Origin: Phallus indusiatus
Lineage: Eukaryota > Basidiomycota > Agaricomycetes > Phallales > Phallaceae
NCBI GenBank assembly: GCA_027605045.1
Contig: JAQFWX010000018.1
Coordinates: 248,001-312,000, forward strand
Direction: 5' to 3'
DNA: 64,000 nucleotides
This document shows, piece after piece, positions 33,912 through 45,895 of this stretch. The position numbers were made by a program, and so were the translations under genes. Below the pieces are notes generated by a model that saw only the letters and a list, made by a program, of their open reading frames with translations, was not told the origin of the DNA and ran no database searches. How positions within the stretch are numbered: the stretch's first letter is position 1; every line of letters begins with the position of its first letter.

Positions 33912-34745
33912 ATGACTACCCGTCAAGCCAAGATTTCTCGTAAGACAAATGAGACGGAAATTGAGGTTTACCTCGACTTAGATTGTGTTGGAGGAAGTAA
34001 TAATGCTCAAACGATAGAAATATCCACCGGAATCGGTTTTTGGATCATGTACTCGAACTGTCGATTTATTAGTCCTCAGTGGGTACGCTGAACTGACTCA
34101 CTTTGTTGTCAGATGTATCACGCTTTAGCAAAACATGGGGGTTTGTCACTCAAGATGAAATGCAAAGGCGACTTGTGGATCGATGATCACCACACTGCAG
34201 ATGAGTGTTTATTGTTGTCCACTAAGTTAGGAGTTCAATGTACCGATGCTGCTACGATTCTTTACAAGACAGTGCGCTAGCTCTCGGCTCAGCCTTTAAA
34301 GCTGCTTTAGGGGAAATAAAAGGAATACGTCGGTATGGGACAGGATTCGCACCATTGGACGAGGTATGTATGGTGTGTTGTCACCCTTCTTAACTATTAT
34401 CATACTTTCTTTAGGCATTGGCCCGTACGGTCATCGATATTTCATCTCGACCATATTGCGTAACAGATTTGCAACTTAAAAGAGAGAAGATTGGCGAGTT
34501 ATCAACCGAAATGGTCCCCCACATCTTTCACTCCTTCGCTATGTCCGCAGGGGTGACGCTCCATGTTGACGTCCTGCGAGGTGAAAATGATCATCATCGG
34601 TCTGTTTATCTTTCCGGAAATATAATGTCTGGGCTTATATTGCTTTAGTGTGGAAGCAGCTTTCAAATCACTTGCATTGGCAATTCGACAGGCTATAGAG
34701 CGAACAGGTGGAAACGATGTACCCAGTACCAAAGGTGTATTATGA
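33912..34745 (+). CDS. HIS3: Imidazoleglycerol-phosphate dehydratase (frame broken by one base)
   Basis: Five exons: 33912-34048, 34113-34204, 34273-34363, 34415-34599 and 34649-34745. The product would be about 200 aa, normal for the enzyme that dehydrates imidazoleglycerol phosphate in histidine synthesis. Landmarks: [24 protein letters not shown], the metal-binding [35 protein letters not shown], and the second metal region [20 protein letters not shown]. Exon 1 is 137 nt where 138 are needed: TTTTT at 34037-34041 gives GF-W instead of GF-LDH just before the splice site. One extra T would restore the family sequence. Exon 2/3 joins as HHTAD-DALALG, one residue shorter than the usual HHTxEDxALALG, so that junction is slightly uncertain. 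Confidence 0.85.
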
Positions 34746-34763
34746 CAGTGATTTACCCTGACC

Positions 34764-37700
34764 CTACCAAAACTTACAGCGGTCTTCCGCTGGAGGATTA
34801 TACTATATACCAAATCAGTTTCGAATTTGAGGCTTGTTTATACTCTCACCTTAGAGCCAGCAGGACAGTGAAAAGCCTCAGCGAACTCGGGCATATTCAC
34901 CAATGTTCCAAGTGTTCGATATTGGCCCAACGAATGGGGATTTGTTAAAATGTTCTTCATTGCCGCCTCTGTCGTTAGATTTTCGGCCCATATTCTGGCG
35001 AAAGCAATAAAGAACAACTGCTCCCTGTTCAAAACCTATTAGACAAAGGTTCGAATACAAGCCGTAAGCGTACCGCGTGAAGTTTTCCAGGCCTGGAAGA
35101 TTATATTCGTGACCGTTCTTGTACGAGTCCGCGTATTGTCCTTTCCATGCGCGATAAGCTTGAATAAACGCAGCATCACTAATATCCTCTCCACTCGTTC
35201 TGTAGTGCACGTTCAGATAATTTTCATAATAAATACTGGTTTAACTCACAGGTTACCCTATAATCCGTTGAGTGTTGCTATATTATAGGACTACCATCAA
35301 CGTTGAAAACTCACATTGAGATGTACTGTATTACCGTTGCTGTCGATAATCGTGTAGCTTGAGTATTGTTGAGAGAGACATGTCCTCCGTTCCTCAAAAG
35401 CTTCGCTTGTTGCATTCGTCCACCAGTCACGCAATTTGGCCTCGAGAAGAGTCGGCACAAGCTGTTAAATTTGTGACTGAAACTTACATTTTGATCATAA
35501 AATCGACCAGCTGAATCGAATGCATGCTTTTTCCCGTTAATACAGGAAGAAAAGGGCTGTCAAGCTGAGTTTTATCGACGCACCGTTAGTTCATGACCTG
35601 CTACCGCACCGTATGCGCCGTATTTCATGTATCTTGGCCTAAAGCGAGCGGGTTGAATGATGCAACGCGAATCATATAACAGTAAAATGACAGACCAGTC
35701 CAGTTGATAAAAAGGACTTTGCAAAATTCCAGCAGGGATGACTATCTGAACATCTCAACCATATAACGTTCTGTATGGGATCAAGGGAAAAGCAAAATAC
35801 CATATTTGCTAAAGGATCATAATAGGCATTTACAGTGCTCGGAGACATGACCTGTAAAAGCGAATGAATAGATATATTCAAGGGGCAAGAGGTTTGACAT
35901 TCCTGAAATCGACCGTAATCTCTTCGTTTGCCCAGGAGTTGCCAATTTTGGGTGGTGGAAAATGTCCTTCGATGAAAAGTTAGTAAATAAAGATAACAGG
36001 ATTAAGGCACTGACCAAGAATTTAAGATATTTACAAAAAAATTCGACTCGTCAATTGACAACTTCGAGAAGTATTTCGCAATTGATTTGGCATCCAAAGT
36101 GTTGGGTGTAGAGGGATAACCGACATTTACGTGTATATTAGAGGCCTAATGAAAGTATGAATAATGGATTATGTTTCAGGGAAATATGACAACCTTCTCA
36201 GCAGCAGCTTCTGCGGAGTTCTTGTCCATCCAATCCACCTTTATAATCGATTGTTTGAAGCTTTGGATGATATCTGAAGGGATTTAAACATATCCGACTT
36301 AACTAAGAACACGACTACATACTGGTAATTATCTCTCGAGCATCCGCTTGCGCATCTTGGCTGAAAGCTTCCAGGACGAAGAAGCTTAAAGATGGCGTCA
36401 AGGAGGCGTGATAATAGGTAAAAGGAAACAACAGATCACATACCGGCCAGATGCTAGACCCAGGGTATTGATATCAGTTATTTGCGCAATACAGTATTCT
36501 TCACGCCGTTGTACTGAACCAGTGCTTATGCCGGTCATAGCCTCAATCAAAGAACGATGGGCTTTCCAAATCTCAGTCTGAGGTCCAAGATATTCTGCCA
36601 ACTGGGATGAAGCGCGGGCAATCAAATACGCCTCAACAACATCAGAGCTGGCGTTAGATAATAAGCTGGAGAGGGACGCCAGGTATGGCTTGTAAGTAAC
36701 AATGACCTTAGATGGGTACGAGCGCGGAGCGAAAGATGACCTGTCATATTCTTAGAGTAGAATTGTTCTTTCAACATCATTACTCACCAATATGCATCAA
36801 AATCGACTTCAGGAAGCATCTCAGCGAATTCCTCATGATTGATAGGATTATATGTCCCTATAGGATTTAGCTGCAAAGAAGCCCTAATGGACACGAAATA
36901 AAATAATTTTCGAGATAACAGGGAAAGGTCTCACAGGTCTAAACTAGCTTCAGCAATACTGGTCTCGAAGTCAACTACGGCTTCGGCGAGCTCTTGAGGG
37001 GTCTTCGGTTTGGTCTCTTCATCACCGTCGCCCCAAGCTATATCGATATCAGGATAGTAACCAGTGTTACGGGTAAAATCACCCACGTGGCCAGGGGAAA
37101 GGGGGCCAAAAGTTTTTCTGATTTTTGTTAGAATCCTCCTGTGTCCTTTCCTTCTCTAAAGCCTCGAAAATACGAGTCAACGTCGAGACATAAACGTCTC
37201 GTAGACGCGTATTCTGATAGAGTTCCTTTGTGCTTAGGATCAGTAAGGATGAAAAGTGACAAATTCACAAAACTACCTTGGCCTCCAAGCCCAATGTAGC
37301 TTGCGAGAACCAAAGGGCAATGGTATTAGGATCAACAGCAGCATCTCCATCAAAGTTAAACTCGAATAAGGCTTTGATGCCTAAGAACATGGGTGAGCGT
37401 ACAGAGTTTTTGAGAGATTCAATAAACTAGCCTCTCGAGTGAAGATATGCTAACGCGGCTGTGAGTCCTCGTGAAGAACCGGCTTCAAAAAACTGTTGTT
37501 TCGACGAGATTGTGGTAGTAGACCCATTAAATAATTTCTTAATTGTTGTTGCAACGTCCAGAAGAGGTCGGTTCCCCAAATTATTCAGAGCAGACTCATT
37601 TAAACAAGACTGATAAAATTTCCTCAGTTTACTTCGAGTTTCGGAATCTGGAGAAGGCATTTCTCTGTTCTCGATCAGAACACGCTCTAAGAGCAGCTAG

Positions 37701-38470
37701 AACGTTCAAGCGAATATCAGCTCATCTCTATGAACAAGTGTACGTTGTAACTCACATCATTACGGTCCTGAAGTTGTCCAAAAGAACCGAATCGTTCTTT
37801 ACCAGGAGGTAGAGGATTATTTTGCAGCCATTTTCCATCTAAATTGACGCCTCAATACGATAATCAATAACAAGATTGCCATAAATTACTAGAATATCCA
37901 TAGAAATCATTGCAGGGGTCTTTGCTTGTGTCCAGTCCCTCAATGACAGAAGCAGCCAAGAGAACGCATTCGGGGCGCAGACACACCGAGTCCTATAAAA
38001 CTTTGTTTGGAAAACGAGTACAGGAGATAAATCAGATACGAAGTACATTGTCATCTGGTACTGTCGTAGGTTTAGGTGAAGGTATCGAATACGTTGGTTG
38101 AATGACCGTGAACGTCGTGGTTCTGGTTGTTGTTACTGGGTATTCTGACGGTCTTGTCGCTAGTTCTTGCTCCAATCCGATCGAGAAACCGAGTAGTATG
38201 CTTGTCAACAATAGCAAGATAAGGACAAGAACGAATAAGACGCGTGTCAAAGGTGTCAATGGTTCTGTAATATCATATCATAGGTGCTTCACCGAAGATG
38301 AATTTGAAATGACGTGCATATTACATACCTTTGGCCAGCTGGTTCAAACGAGAATCAGTCTGTCCTCGATTCTCGTCATTCTCCAGCAAGGGCGTTTCTA
38401 TGAAAGTGAGATCAAGTAAACCAAAGATTCCCGAGTTTTTTCACTGCTGCACACCTTCGAGATCGTCCAT
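34764..38470 (-). CDS. M13-family zinc metallopeptidase (neprilysin/ECE-like), 23 exons
   Basis: Exons: 38470-38455, 38397-38329, 38264-38047, 37992-37890, 37838-37756, 37696-37432, 37380-37277, 37225-37087, 37037-36935, 36883-36788, 36740-36444, 36384-36323, 36273-36194, 36145-36015, 35966-35801, 35745-35696, 35638-35584, 35526-35488, 35461-35315, 35257-35250, 35199-35074, 35024-34850 and 34802-34764; 856 aa. It is a type II membrane protein: short cytosolic start, anchor FVLVLILLLLTSILLGFSIG, then a secreted/vacuolar peptidase domain. Key blocks: DPCNDFYGYSNGKW, FWPPFPWPPWGD, VNAYYDPLAN, VIPAGILQSPFY, the zinc motif GHELTHAFDSAGRFYD, and LNGNLTSGEDISDAA, which contains the third ligand Glu. 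C-terminus is NPPAEDRCKFW. Exon 20 has 8 nt; exon 15 retains a 51-nt former intron; the intron after exon 6 starts with GC. The stop codon is 18 bases from that of convergent HIS3. Confidence 0.88.
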
Positions 38471-38756
38471 GCGTGATAATGTTCGTGTCACAGTCTAAAA
38501 TCGACTGGTGTGTGACCGAGTCTCTTCAATACATTGACAATATGTACGTCGTGGAGCACAGAAGTTTGCAAATTGTTCATATATATAGTGTTTAGTTTCT
38601 CGCAGTTGGCATGATTAATATACATTTCTACTACTATGTAATTTATAAGAAACTGTCAAAGACTCCAGAACTTCAAAAACAATAATATAAAGATACACCA
38701 ATCATACAGAACGCCGCAGTATGGGAATCGCGAAGCAGTTAAGAACAATGCTATTA

Positions 38757-39418
38757 TCACGGAGGCTGAGCCGCTGAAGCTTCATAACGCATTCGACTAG
38801 CCGCAAACAAACGCTGTTGCTCTTCCAAAAGCTGTTCCTCCGTTTTTCCCGAAAGCTCCCACTTGTTTGTCTTCTTTTCTCGATCCTGTAAAGAAGTCAG
38901 AAAGAGAGACATCGATACAAAGCCAAGAAGATGCGCCTTTTGTGCTTGCTTATGATCTTTTAGCACTTCATCCACTTCTTCAACGTATCCATCAAATCCT
39001 AGCCGCTGGAAAATACATCAGGAGACATTCAGGTCTCAGAGCTGAAAGTCTACCTTCAGGGCTCCAATTATGTGCTCGGGGGCAATGGTCTTTTTTGACT
39101 CCTGTTCACAAATTTCATTGGCATCGGATGAAATGAGGTGAATAAATTCTGCGAAATGAGAAAAATTAGACACACGAATACAAATAATTTCTATGCACAT
39201 ACCAACACAACATTCAATAATTAAATCTCGTGTTTCTTTGGCGCAATTAATGTCGTTGGGAAGGAGTTCTGAGGATGTCTATAATGTAACCAAGTCTTTT
39301 CCCGAAGTGAAGAGTATATCTCACCTGCTATCATTTTTTGCACCGTGGCTTTAGGTAGTGTGAGCTCGTCGTCCAAAGGTGGTGCATTATTCAGTGGCCC
39401 CTCTTGGTCTGAAGACAT
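38757..39418 (-). CDS. NC2-beta (Dr1), histone-fold repressor of TBP
   Basis: Five exons: 39418-39325, 39268-39203, 39148-39054, 39005-38937 and 38885-38757; 150 aa. The histone fold reads LTLPKATVQKMIAELLPNDI, CAKETRDLIIECCVEFIHLI, SSDANEICEQESKKTIAPEH and IIGALKRLGFDGYVEEVDEV, the expected series for NC2-beta. It dimerises with NC2-alpha, clamps TBP on promoter DNA and blocks TFIIA/TFIIB. The tail has TEEQLLEEQQRLFAAS, matching the conserved C-terminal helix. The last intron (38936-38886) starts with GC, is 51 nt long and has no stop in frame, so retention would insert 17 residues. Removal gives a better match to the family. The gene diverges from SmF with 80 bases between start codons. Confidence 0.9.
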
Positions 39419-39498
39419 TTTCAGCGCGGTGGCTCACTCGGGAAACGCGAATTTCAACTCCGCCACACCCGTTTGTCGTTCAACACTTGGAAATAACA

Positions 39499-39962
39499 AT
39501 GGCCACAGTGCGTAAATTCGTTGCTGGATATGCTCATTTTTAACTCGTGTGTATTATAGCCCGTTAATCCAAAACCATTTCTGAACGGTTTGACCGGAAA
39601 ATCTGTACTTGTCAAGCTGAAATGGGGTCTTGAATACAAAGGCTTTCTGGTTAGTACAGATGGTTACATGAACTTGCAGGTACGTCTTGTTTTCCGCAGA
39701 AAAAGGCAGCCTGTTTGAATCATTTCTTCTAGCTGGTGAATACGGAAGAATTCCAAGATGGTAAATCAAACGGTGCTTTAGGAGAGGTGTTCATCCGGTG
39801 AGGTCTGAAGTTATTGAAGTGTGGTCTTGACTAACTATTGCATCCAGGTGTAATAACGTGTTGTATATAATGAGTATTTTCTTTTGATATCGTTATTCAC
39901 TCAAACTAACGATGAACTTTGTCTAACACAGGGAGGCACCGGCAGATAACCCATCGGATTGA
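39499..39962 (+). CDS. Small nuclear ribonucleoprotein SmF
   Basis: Exons 39499-39507, 39560-39679, 39733-39797, 39848-39873 and, less surely, 39932-39962. The product has the full SmF sequence pattern: [60 protein letters not shown] and IRCNNVLYI. SmF is one of seven Sm proteins that ring the U1, U2, U4 and U5 snRNAs. The first exon encodes only Met-Ala-Thr. The end is ambiguous: the expected tail [10 protein letters not shown] (stop 39960-39962) needs one extra base at the GGG of 39931-39933 if the donor is at 39874, whereas no splicing gives a stop at 39885-39887 after IMSIFF. Confidence 0.85.
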
Positions 39963-40032
39963 TTTTTCTCTTTCAAAAATTAAACAGCAAAATGTATGTA
40001 GTATAATTTTAGTCAAAAAAAAAACAAGAATT

Positions 40033-43000
40033 CTATTGTGCCATAATTGGCATTATGATATCGCAGGCACCGGTACCCATAGCTGAAGGTCGACCGAGAA
40101 CTATTCTTGCTGACGGTGATTTCAAGTCATCGAAATCACCATGTAACGTTGCGTCTGAAAGGAAACTTGCTGTCGTTTCGAAAGACGCTTTTAAAAGTGG
40201 CGAACTACTTGTGGAGATTCCCTTTCGGTTAAACGGCTTGAACCCACCGTCATATGTCTGATAAAAGATCACTAAGTCAATTTACCCTGCTACGGAAACA
40301 AGTAAGGACTTGCCATGTAATCAGCTATCAACTCTAAATGACGTCCGTCCACCGTTATGGAATAAGCATCGAACACCGCACGCATCTCTTTGATAATGCT
40401 GGCTCGGGCCATTTCGACACCATAGGTGTGTAACGTCGCATTGATGTCATTGGAATACATCGTAGTCAAATCTGCGACATTCTCTGCAGCCTCCCAAAAA
40501 CCGTAATAATTGGACCCGTTGGTTATCAGCTATGCGCAATCTCAATGTTCTTTTGGTTTCAGATTGTTGAAATGAAAGATTCCATACCTGACGCTTTGGA
40601 GATTGTCCTTTTTTACCTTCTTCAATATGACTGAAGCACTCTTTGATGCCAGATATTTCGCGGATTACTGTTTTGAGACAAACCCGTTCGATAACACCAA
40701 CAAGCAGCAGTTTCGGTATACTCAAATCGAACTAGACCACGAATTAAGAAGGGTATAATCGAGATGTGAAAAATGGTCACCTCTAAGTCGAAGACGCACT
40801 TGGATGACGTGCATTTGAATGATCTGGCAAACTTCACTTGGGATAAAAAGTAACTTTCTATGCCATCGTCGTCATCATTTTCGAGATTATCCGCGTTTTC
40901 AACCCCTTTTGCTTCTCCATCGGCGTTTTCGTTGTATAATTCTTCGAGGTTTGCCATGTTAACGTCGTCTTCCTCATCAGAATCGTCATCGTAAGTTATT
41001 TCTTCGTTGGTTTGCCTAATTTTCTTTTCCGCATCTGCGTCACCATCACCGACTTCTGAAAGTTCGTCAGCAGCACGAGCAGGATTTTCTTCTGCGGGTT
41101 CGCCGTCCGCTTCTTCAGCGTTTTCATGATCACGGTCGTTTTTTCGGCTCGCCCTTTTCCGATCGCCTCAATCTGACTCCGAAGATTGGCATCTAGTTTT
41201 TTTAGCTCTGCTTGTACTTCTTTCTTGAGATTGTAGGCGAAGCGCCGAAAGCTTTCAAGAACTTGATGGACAGCCACGCAGTATTCATTTTGATACTCTT
41301 TCGACGGGTAGAAAAGGATGTGCACAGAATAAACTTTCAATCGCCTTCCGTTCTCAGCGGATAAGACTTCCTTCACTGTCACTTTGTCAATGATTTGGGA
41401 CAAAGTAAGCCGACTAGCTTTCTTGCAAAATTGTTCGACTTGATGGTCGGCCAAATTTTCTAGGACATCCAAAGTCATGTTTGGCGTTTTCGGCTTTGTC
41501 GACGCCGTCATTACGATCTCACGAAGCCGAGGAATACCTAGGGTAACATTGGCAGCACTGTGACCTGTAGATATTATCATTTAACATGTAATTTTATGAA
41601 GGTTAGATCTTTCATACCGGCAAGATGGAAAGTGTTGAGCGTCATTTGCGTGGAGGGTTCACCGATACTATATGCCGATGATACAAAATGTGCACCGAGA
41701 GTAGAACAAAAGAAAACCTACCCTTGTGAAGCCAACAATCCGACCGCTTCTCCAGGCTCCACCAACGCTTTCAAGTAACGAACATTCATTAGCTGACGGA
41801 AAGTCCTCTGACTAATAATACCCTGATTTCGTCCCTCTGACAAGCCGGCTTCTTTGGATTTTTTGAGCAAACTTTCCGGATTTTGGTTGACATACTCCAT
41901 AACGGCTTTAGCAAACTTCTCCGAAGTGCTTCCTAAATACTGTGTAGGATTGTAAATCGATAGGGTTGGCGGGTGTTTTTCTGGTTTCTTGATGGCCTTC
42001 TTCATATGATTAACTGCAGTTTCATCATCAATACGACCGATTAAAGCTTTTGGTCGCGTCCTATTTACGAGGGTGGCTTCATTTCGAATGGCAAACTCGA
42101 AATGATACAAATGCTTTTGTTTTGTGACATCAAGACTGTCTCCGCCGTAGTAGAACTGATACACAGCTGAATCGGCTCCTCGCACAGTGTGATCGTAATG
42201 AACACAGATGCCTTCAAGGTGTTTGATGAGACATCTTTGTAGATAACCGGATCGACTGGTTTTGACAGCTGTATCGATCAGACCTTCTCGACCTGCCATA
42301 CAATGGAAAAAATATTCCTGAGGCTGAATACCCGTCAAGAAACGGCTTCCAACATAACCACCAGCGATAGGAGCTGTCTCGAAGGCTTTAAAAGACGGTA
42401 ACGTCTTCCCGCTTACCATCACCGGAACTCGACGTCCTTCCAATGACTGTTGCCCAAGACCACACGATATTAGTTGTGCATTGGTGGCGGATCCCTTAGC
42501 ACCGGAAACGGTCATGGCTTGCATATTATTATCTGGAAAGCGCCTCCACAGGCCGTTTGGAATACATGCGTCAGTTATCGCGCGTGTATGTTCCCGCATC
42601 TTCTTCTGAACCTGACGATCTAGATCCGCCACCTTGGCGTCATCGAAAAGGATATCACGAAGAAGGGTTTTTAGCGTTTGTGGTACGTCGGAGGCAGGAA
42701 TGTTGGGAAGGGCGGGGAAACTTTCAACTGCGGCTTGTAAGCCTAGATCATCAGCTTTCTGTCGTAGCTGCTTTCTGGCACTGTCCCCTTCGGGGGTCAA
42801 GACAAGGTCATCAATACGACAGGTGAAGGCTCGGTGCTGAAGGAACTTTGTGAACAGTCGACTGAGAATACCCAGTAAGCGACCTGCAACGTCTGCCCCG
42901 TAGAGTTCATATACCGAGTGAACTATCCCATAGGCGCTTGCACCAACCTGGGATTTATCGAGGATGCCGCATAATAATTCGCCGTCCAACACTAAAACCT

Positions 43001-45895
43001 CTCCTTCCTCTAATGCATTAGCCCCCCATAGTGCTCCGGAGACCTGAGACTTGGATTTCAAATTCATGCCTTTGGCGGTTTCTGGAGTGATGTTTTTCAA
43101 AATAGTCGAGATCTAGGCCCGTCAGACCATTTAATATTAACGCCGAAAATAATGGTCTCACAATTTGTTTTCCGGTCCATAATGGCTTAGGTTTCCAGAT
43201 TGCGGGTGGCAATGTAACCACACGGTTTCCGTAATACAAATCATCCTCTGGTCTGAGCGAACCGTACAGAAGTTGATTGTATTCTTCTCGAGAGAAGAAC
43301 GTTGATTTACATGTCATCCAAAGTCCCGCCACGACATGATCTTGAATTAGCCCACGCAAAGGCTTACCAGAAGTTGCGACTAGATATTGATTATCGGTAT
43401 TGGCTATGTGATATGCTTCAGCCCGTGCGATCTCGTTTTCTGTTAACATTAGCCATCAGCAAACATTTGGGGAATGCGAGTAAGTGACACTCACGTGGAA
43501 AATGAATGTTCATTTCTAAAAAATAATCAGAAATGAAAACGATGATACTTTAGCGTGAACCTACGAACCATCTCCGTCAAAATCGGCTGACCAACAAGAA
43601 AATCAGATGCAAATTTTGAATCAAAGAACACCACCTTACCATTGTATGAATTACTAGTCACTTGTGAATATATGAAGTGAGAATAAATTAAACGGGCACA
43701 TACCAATTCGCATAGTGCATGCGTATCGTTTTTTCTCCCTGTAATACACGTGCTTTGTGAGCCATCATACTGGGTTTGTGTAATGTAGGTTGCCGATTGA
43801 GGATTAGTATATCGCCATCGTGTAAATGACGGTGCACTTTTTTGTTAATAGCCATAGTGCGTGTGTTCAGACCCAAGGACACAGCGGTAGCTTTGGAGCC
43901 TTCCTGAGGTGTCAAAAGCTGGTTAGCAATAGCAGTACGTTGTTCTAAAGATAGGCGATCCTGAAAGTCCAACAAATTAAAAGAATAACTTTATGTCAAA
44001 ATATAGCTTACTAAATGCTGTATATGGCCATCCTCAAACTCCACCATGGACGCTCCTGGATACTCTTTAGTTCCTCTAATCACAAGATCACGCATTTCTC
44101 GAAAATTATTTTGAGTGACAGGCTCAGGAAACGTGAGTTTACGAGCAAACACAGGGGGGACACCAATCTCGTTCGGTTCAATGTTAACGTCAGGAGAGAT
44201 AACTGAGCGAGCGGCATAATTGACACGTTTTCCCTAACAACTTTTAGTCGTAGAAAAGAAAAAGAAAAGCTGTTAATTAACAACATACCATCATGTGCAT
44301 TCGGAAGAGTCCCTCCTTCTTTTCCAGTATTTGCTTTATTCCTGGAGGGGGTAGTTTGCCTTGCCGAACAGGTGTAGGGTTCTTGCTACTATCTATAAAA
44401 CTATTAACATCCACTTGAAGTTGGATTAGTGCTTCCAACAGGGCTCTTAAAATTTGATGTCGTGATAATCCGGGATTACGTTCCGTGGTTTCCTTGCTAG
44501 AATTTCCCTTCAAGTTGTTGTTTAAATCACGAAGCCGATATGAAGTGTTCAAAATTTTTGTTAAGAGCTCATTCTGAGGGTGTTCAAATACAGTTTCACC
44601 CATGATTGACGGTGGACGAAACCGTGTCGGAGAAACGGGTATAGTTTCGAGAAAAAATATATCCGCAGAAGCTTCTACTATGCCATTCGGCTTTTTGAAG
44701 GCGAAAGGTCCATGCCGACCATATAGCAGGGACGCCATAGTAGATTCGTTTTTGAACAAAAGACGTAGGTGACCTCTACATTCTTCGGGGGTTAGAACGC
44801 GTTCCGTACGACCACGTTTTGTTTTGACTTTTTCATTCGCATCGTGTGAAGGCGGTTCGGGTGCTTCATCAACCACGGACATAATATCCTCACCCTCACC
44901 CTCATCACTCCCGCTTGCCTCGTCTTCTGAATTATTGACTGGTTCGGTAGAAGCGTGAGCAGTGGTCTTCAATGCGGCGAGAATGTTGTATCGTTTTCTC
45001 CCTGCTGCAGCATTGAATATCTTTTGTTTCTTCGTGAGATCATACTCGATAATCTTGGTATGGCCTTCTTTTCGATGAGTATAGGATATCCTTTAAGGAA
45101 TGAATAACAAATTCTCAAATCTCACTGTAACTGACTCACCCTCCGCAATTTCTGCAACTATTTGAAATGCAGCTTTTCAAAAATTCGAGAATCACGTTTT
45201 TTCGAACTTGATAAACCGACCCGTCTTTATAATCGTCTCTTTTGCTGGAGGAGGCGCGATGTAATTGAACGGCGACGAACAAATTTATACGCTTGATGTA
45301 TTCACTGTCACTTTCGTCAACGTCGTCTTCGCTATCATTGTCTTTCGATTCCACAATTTTCTGTTGTATATCGTTTAACGCTTCTGCAGCCTCTAATAAA
45401 CCATGATCCAGCAAGCGTAGTTTTGCAGTATATTTTGCAAGCTGAGAAACGAAGCTGAGATGATTCTACTGGACGAAGAGGGAAAATAAGGTAATGACCT
45501 ACAGCAGTACGACCGACTTTGAACTTGTGGCAATACATGCATGTTCCACGCAATAGATTAAACGTATTAATCATGAATAAGGGATGGTATACGGGAGAAG
45601 GCAATTCTATGTGTCCAAAGTGACCGGGACATTGAAAATATCCTAAACGACAAGTTTTACATCTAAAAAAAATTAATGATGGTCAAGTCCGATACCAAAG
45701 AAGAACGTACATGTCTCTGAGACCGCTTGGTCCTAAGGCGGGATCATAGAGCCCACCTGTTGTGGGATGGTTCAGCTCATCGTGCAGAACAGGATTCGTA
45801 ATTTGCTTTACAGACAATTGTCGAATGTCTCCAGTGCTAAGAAAAGAAAAAGAAATACTAGAAACATTTGATGGTATAGGATTAGAGATATTCAT
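40033..45895 (-). CDS. RPA190: Largest subunit of RNA polymerase I (A190)
   Basis: Sixteen exons: 45895-45711, 45662-45503, 45441-45140, 45090-44289, 44233-44012, 43960-43704, 43653-43640, 43586-43569, 43515-43495, 43439-43162, 43112-41722, 41667-41618, 41564-40781, 40731-40588, 40529-40314 and 40257-40033; about 1689 aa, normal for the family. Landmarks: start [20 protein letters not shown], zinc clamp [57 protein letters not shown], active-site NADFDGDEMN, trigger-loop region [13 protein letters not shown], and end [19 protein letters not shown]. It forms the catalytic cleft that transcribes rDNA in the nucleolus. Two acidic stretches typical of Pol I are present. Exon 13 is one base short: AAAAAA at 41139-41144 should be seven to connect the Lys-rich helix to the acidic stretch. 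The last intron begins with GC. Confidence 0.95.

Noticed and set aside
21348..41150. Treating the Hv1-like gene, HIS3 and RPA190 as pseudogenes
   Set aside because: Each break is a single base in a homopolymer, all other exons are intact and RPA190 is essential, so sequencing error is the simpler explanation.
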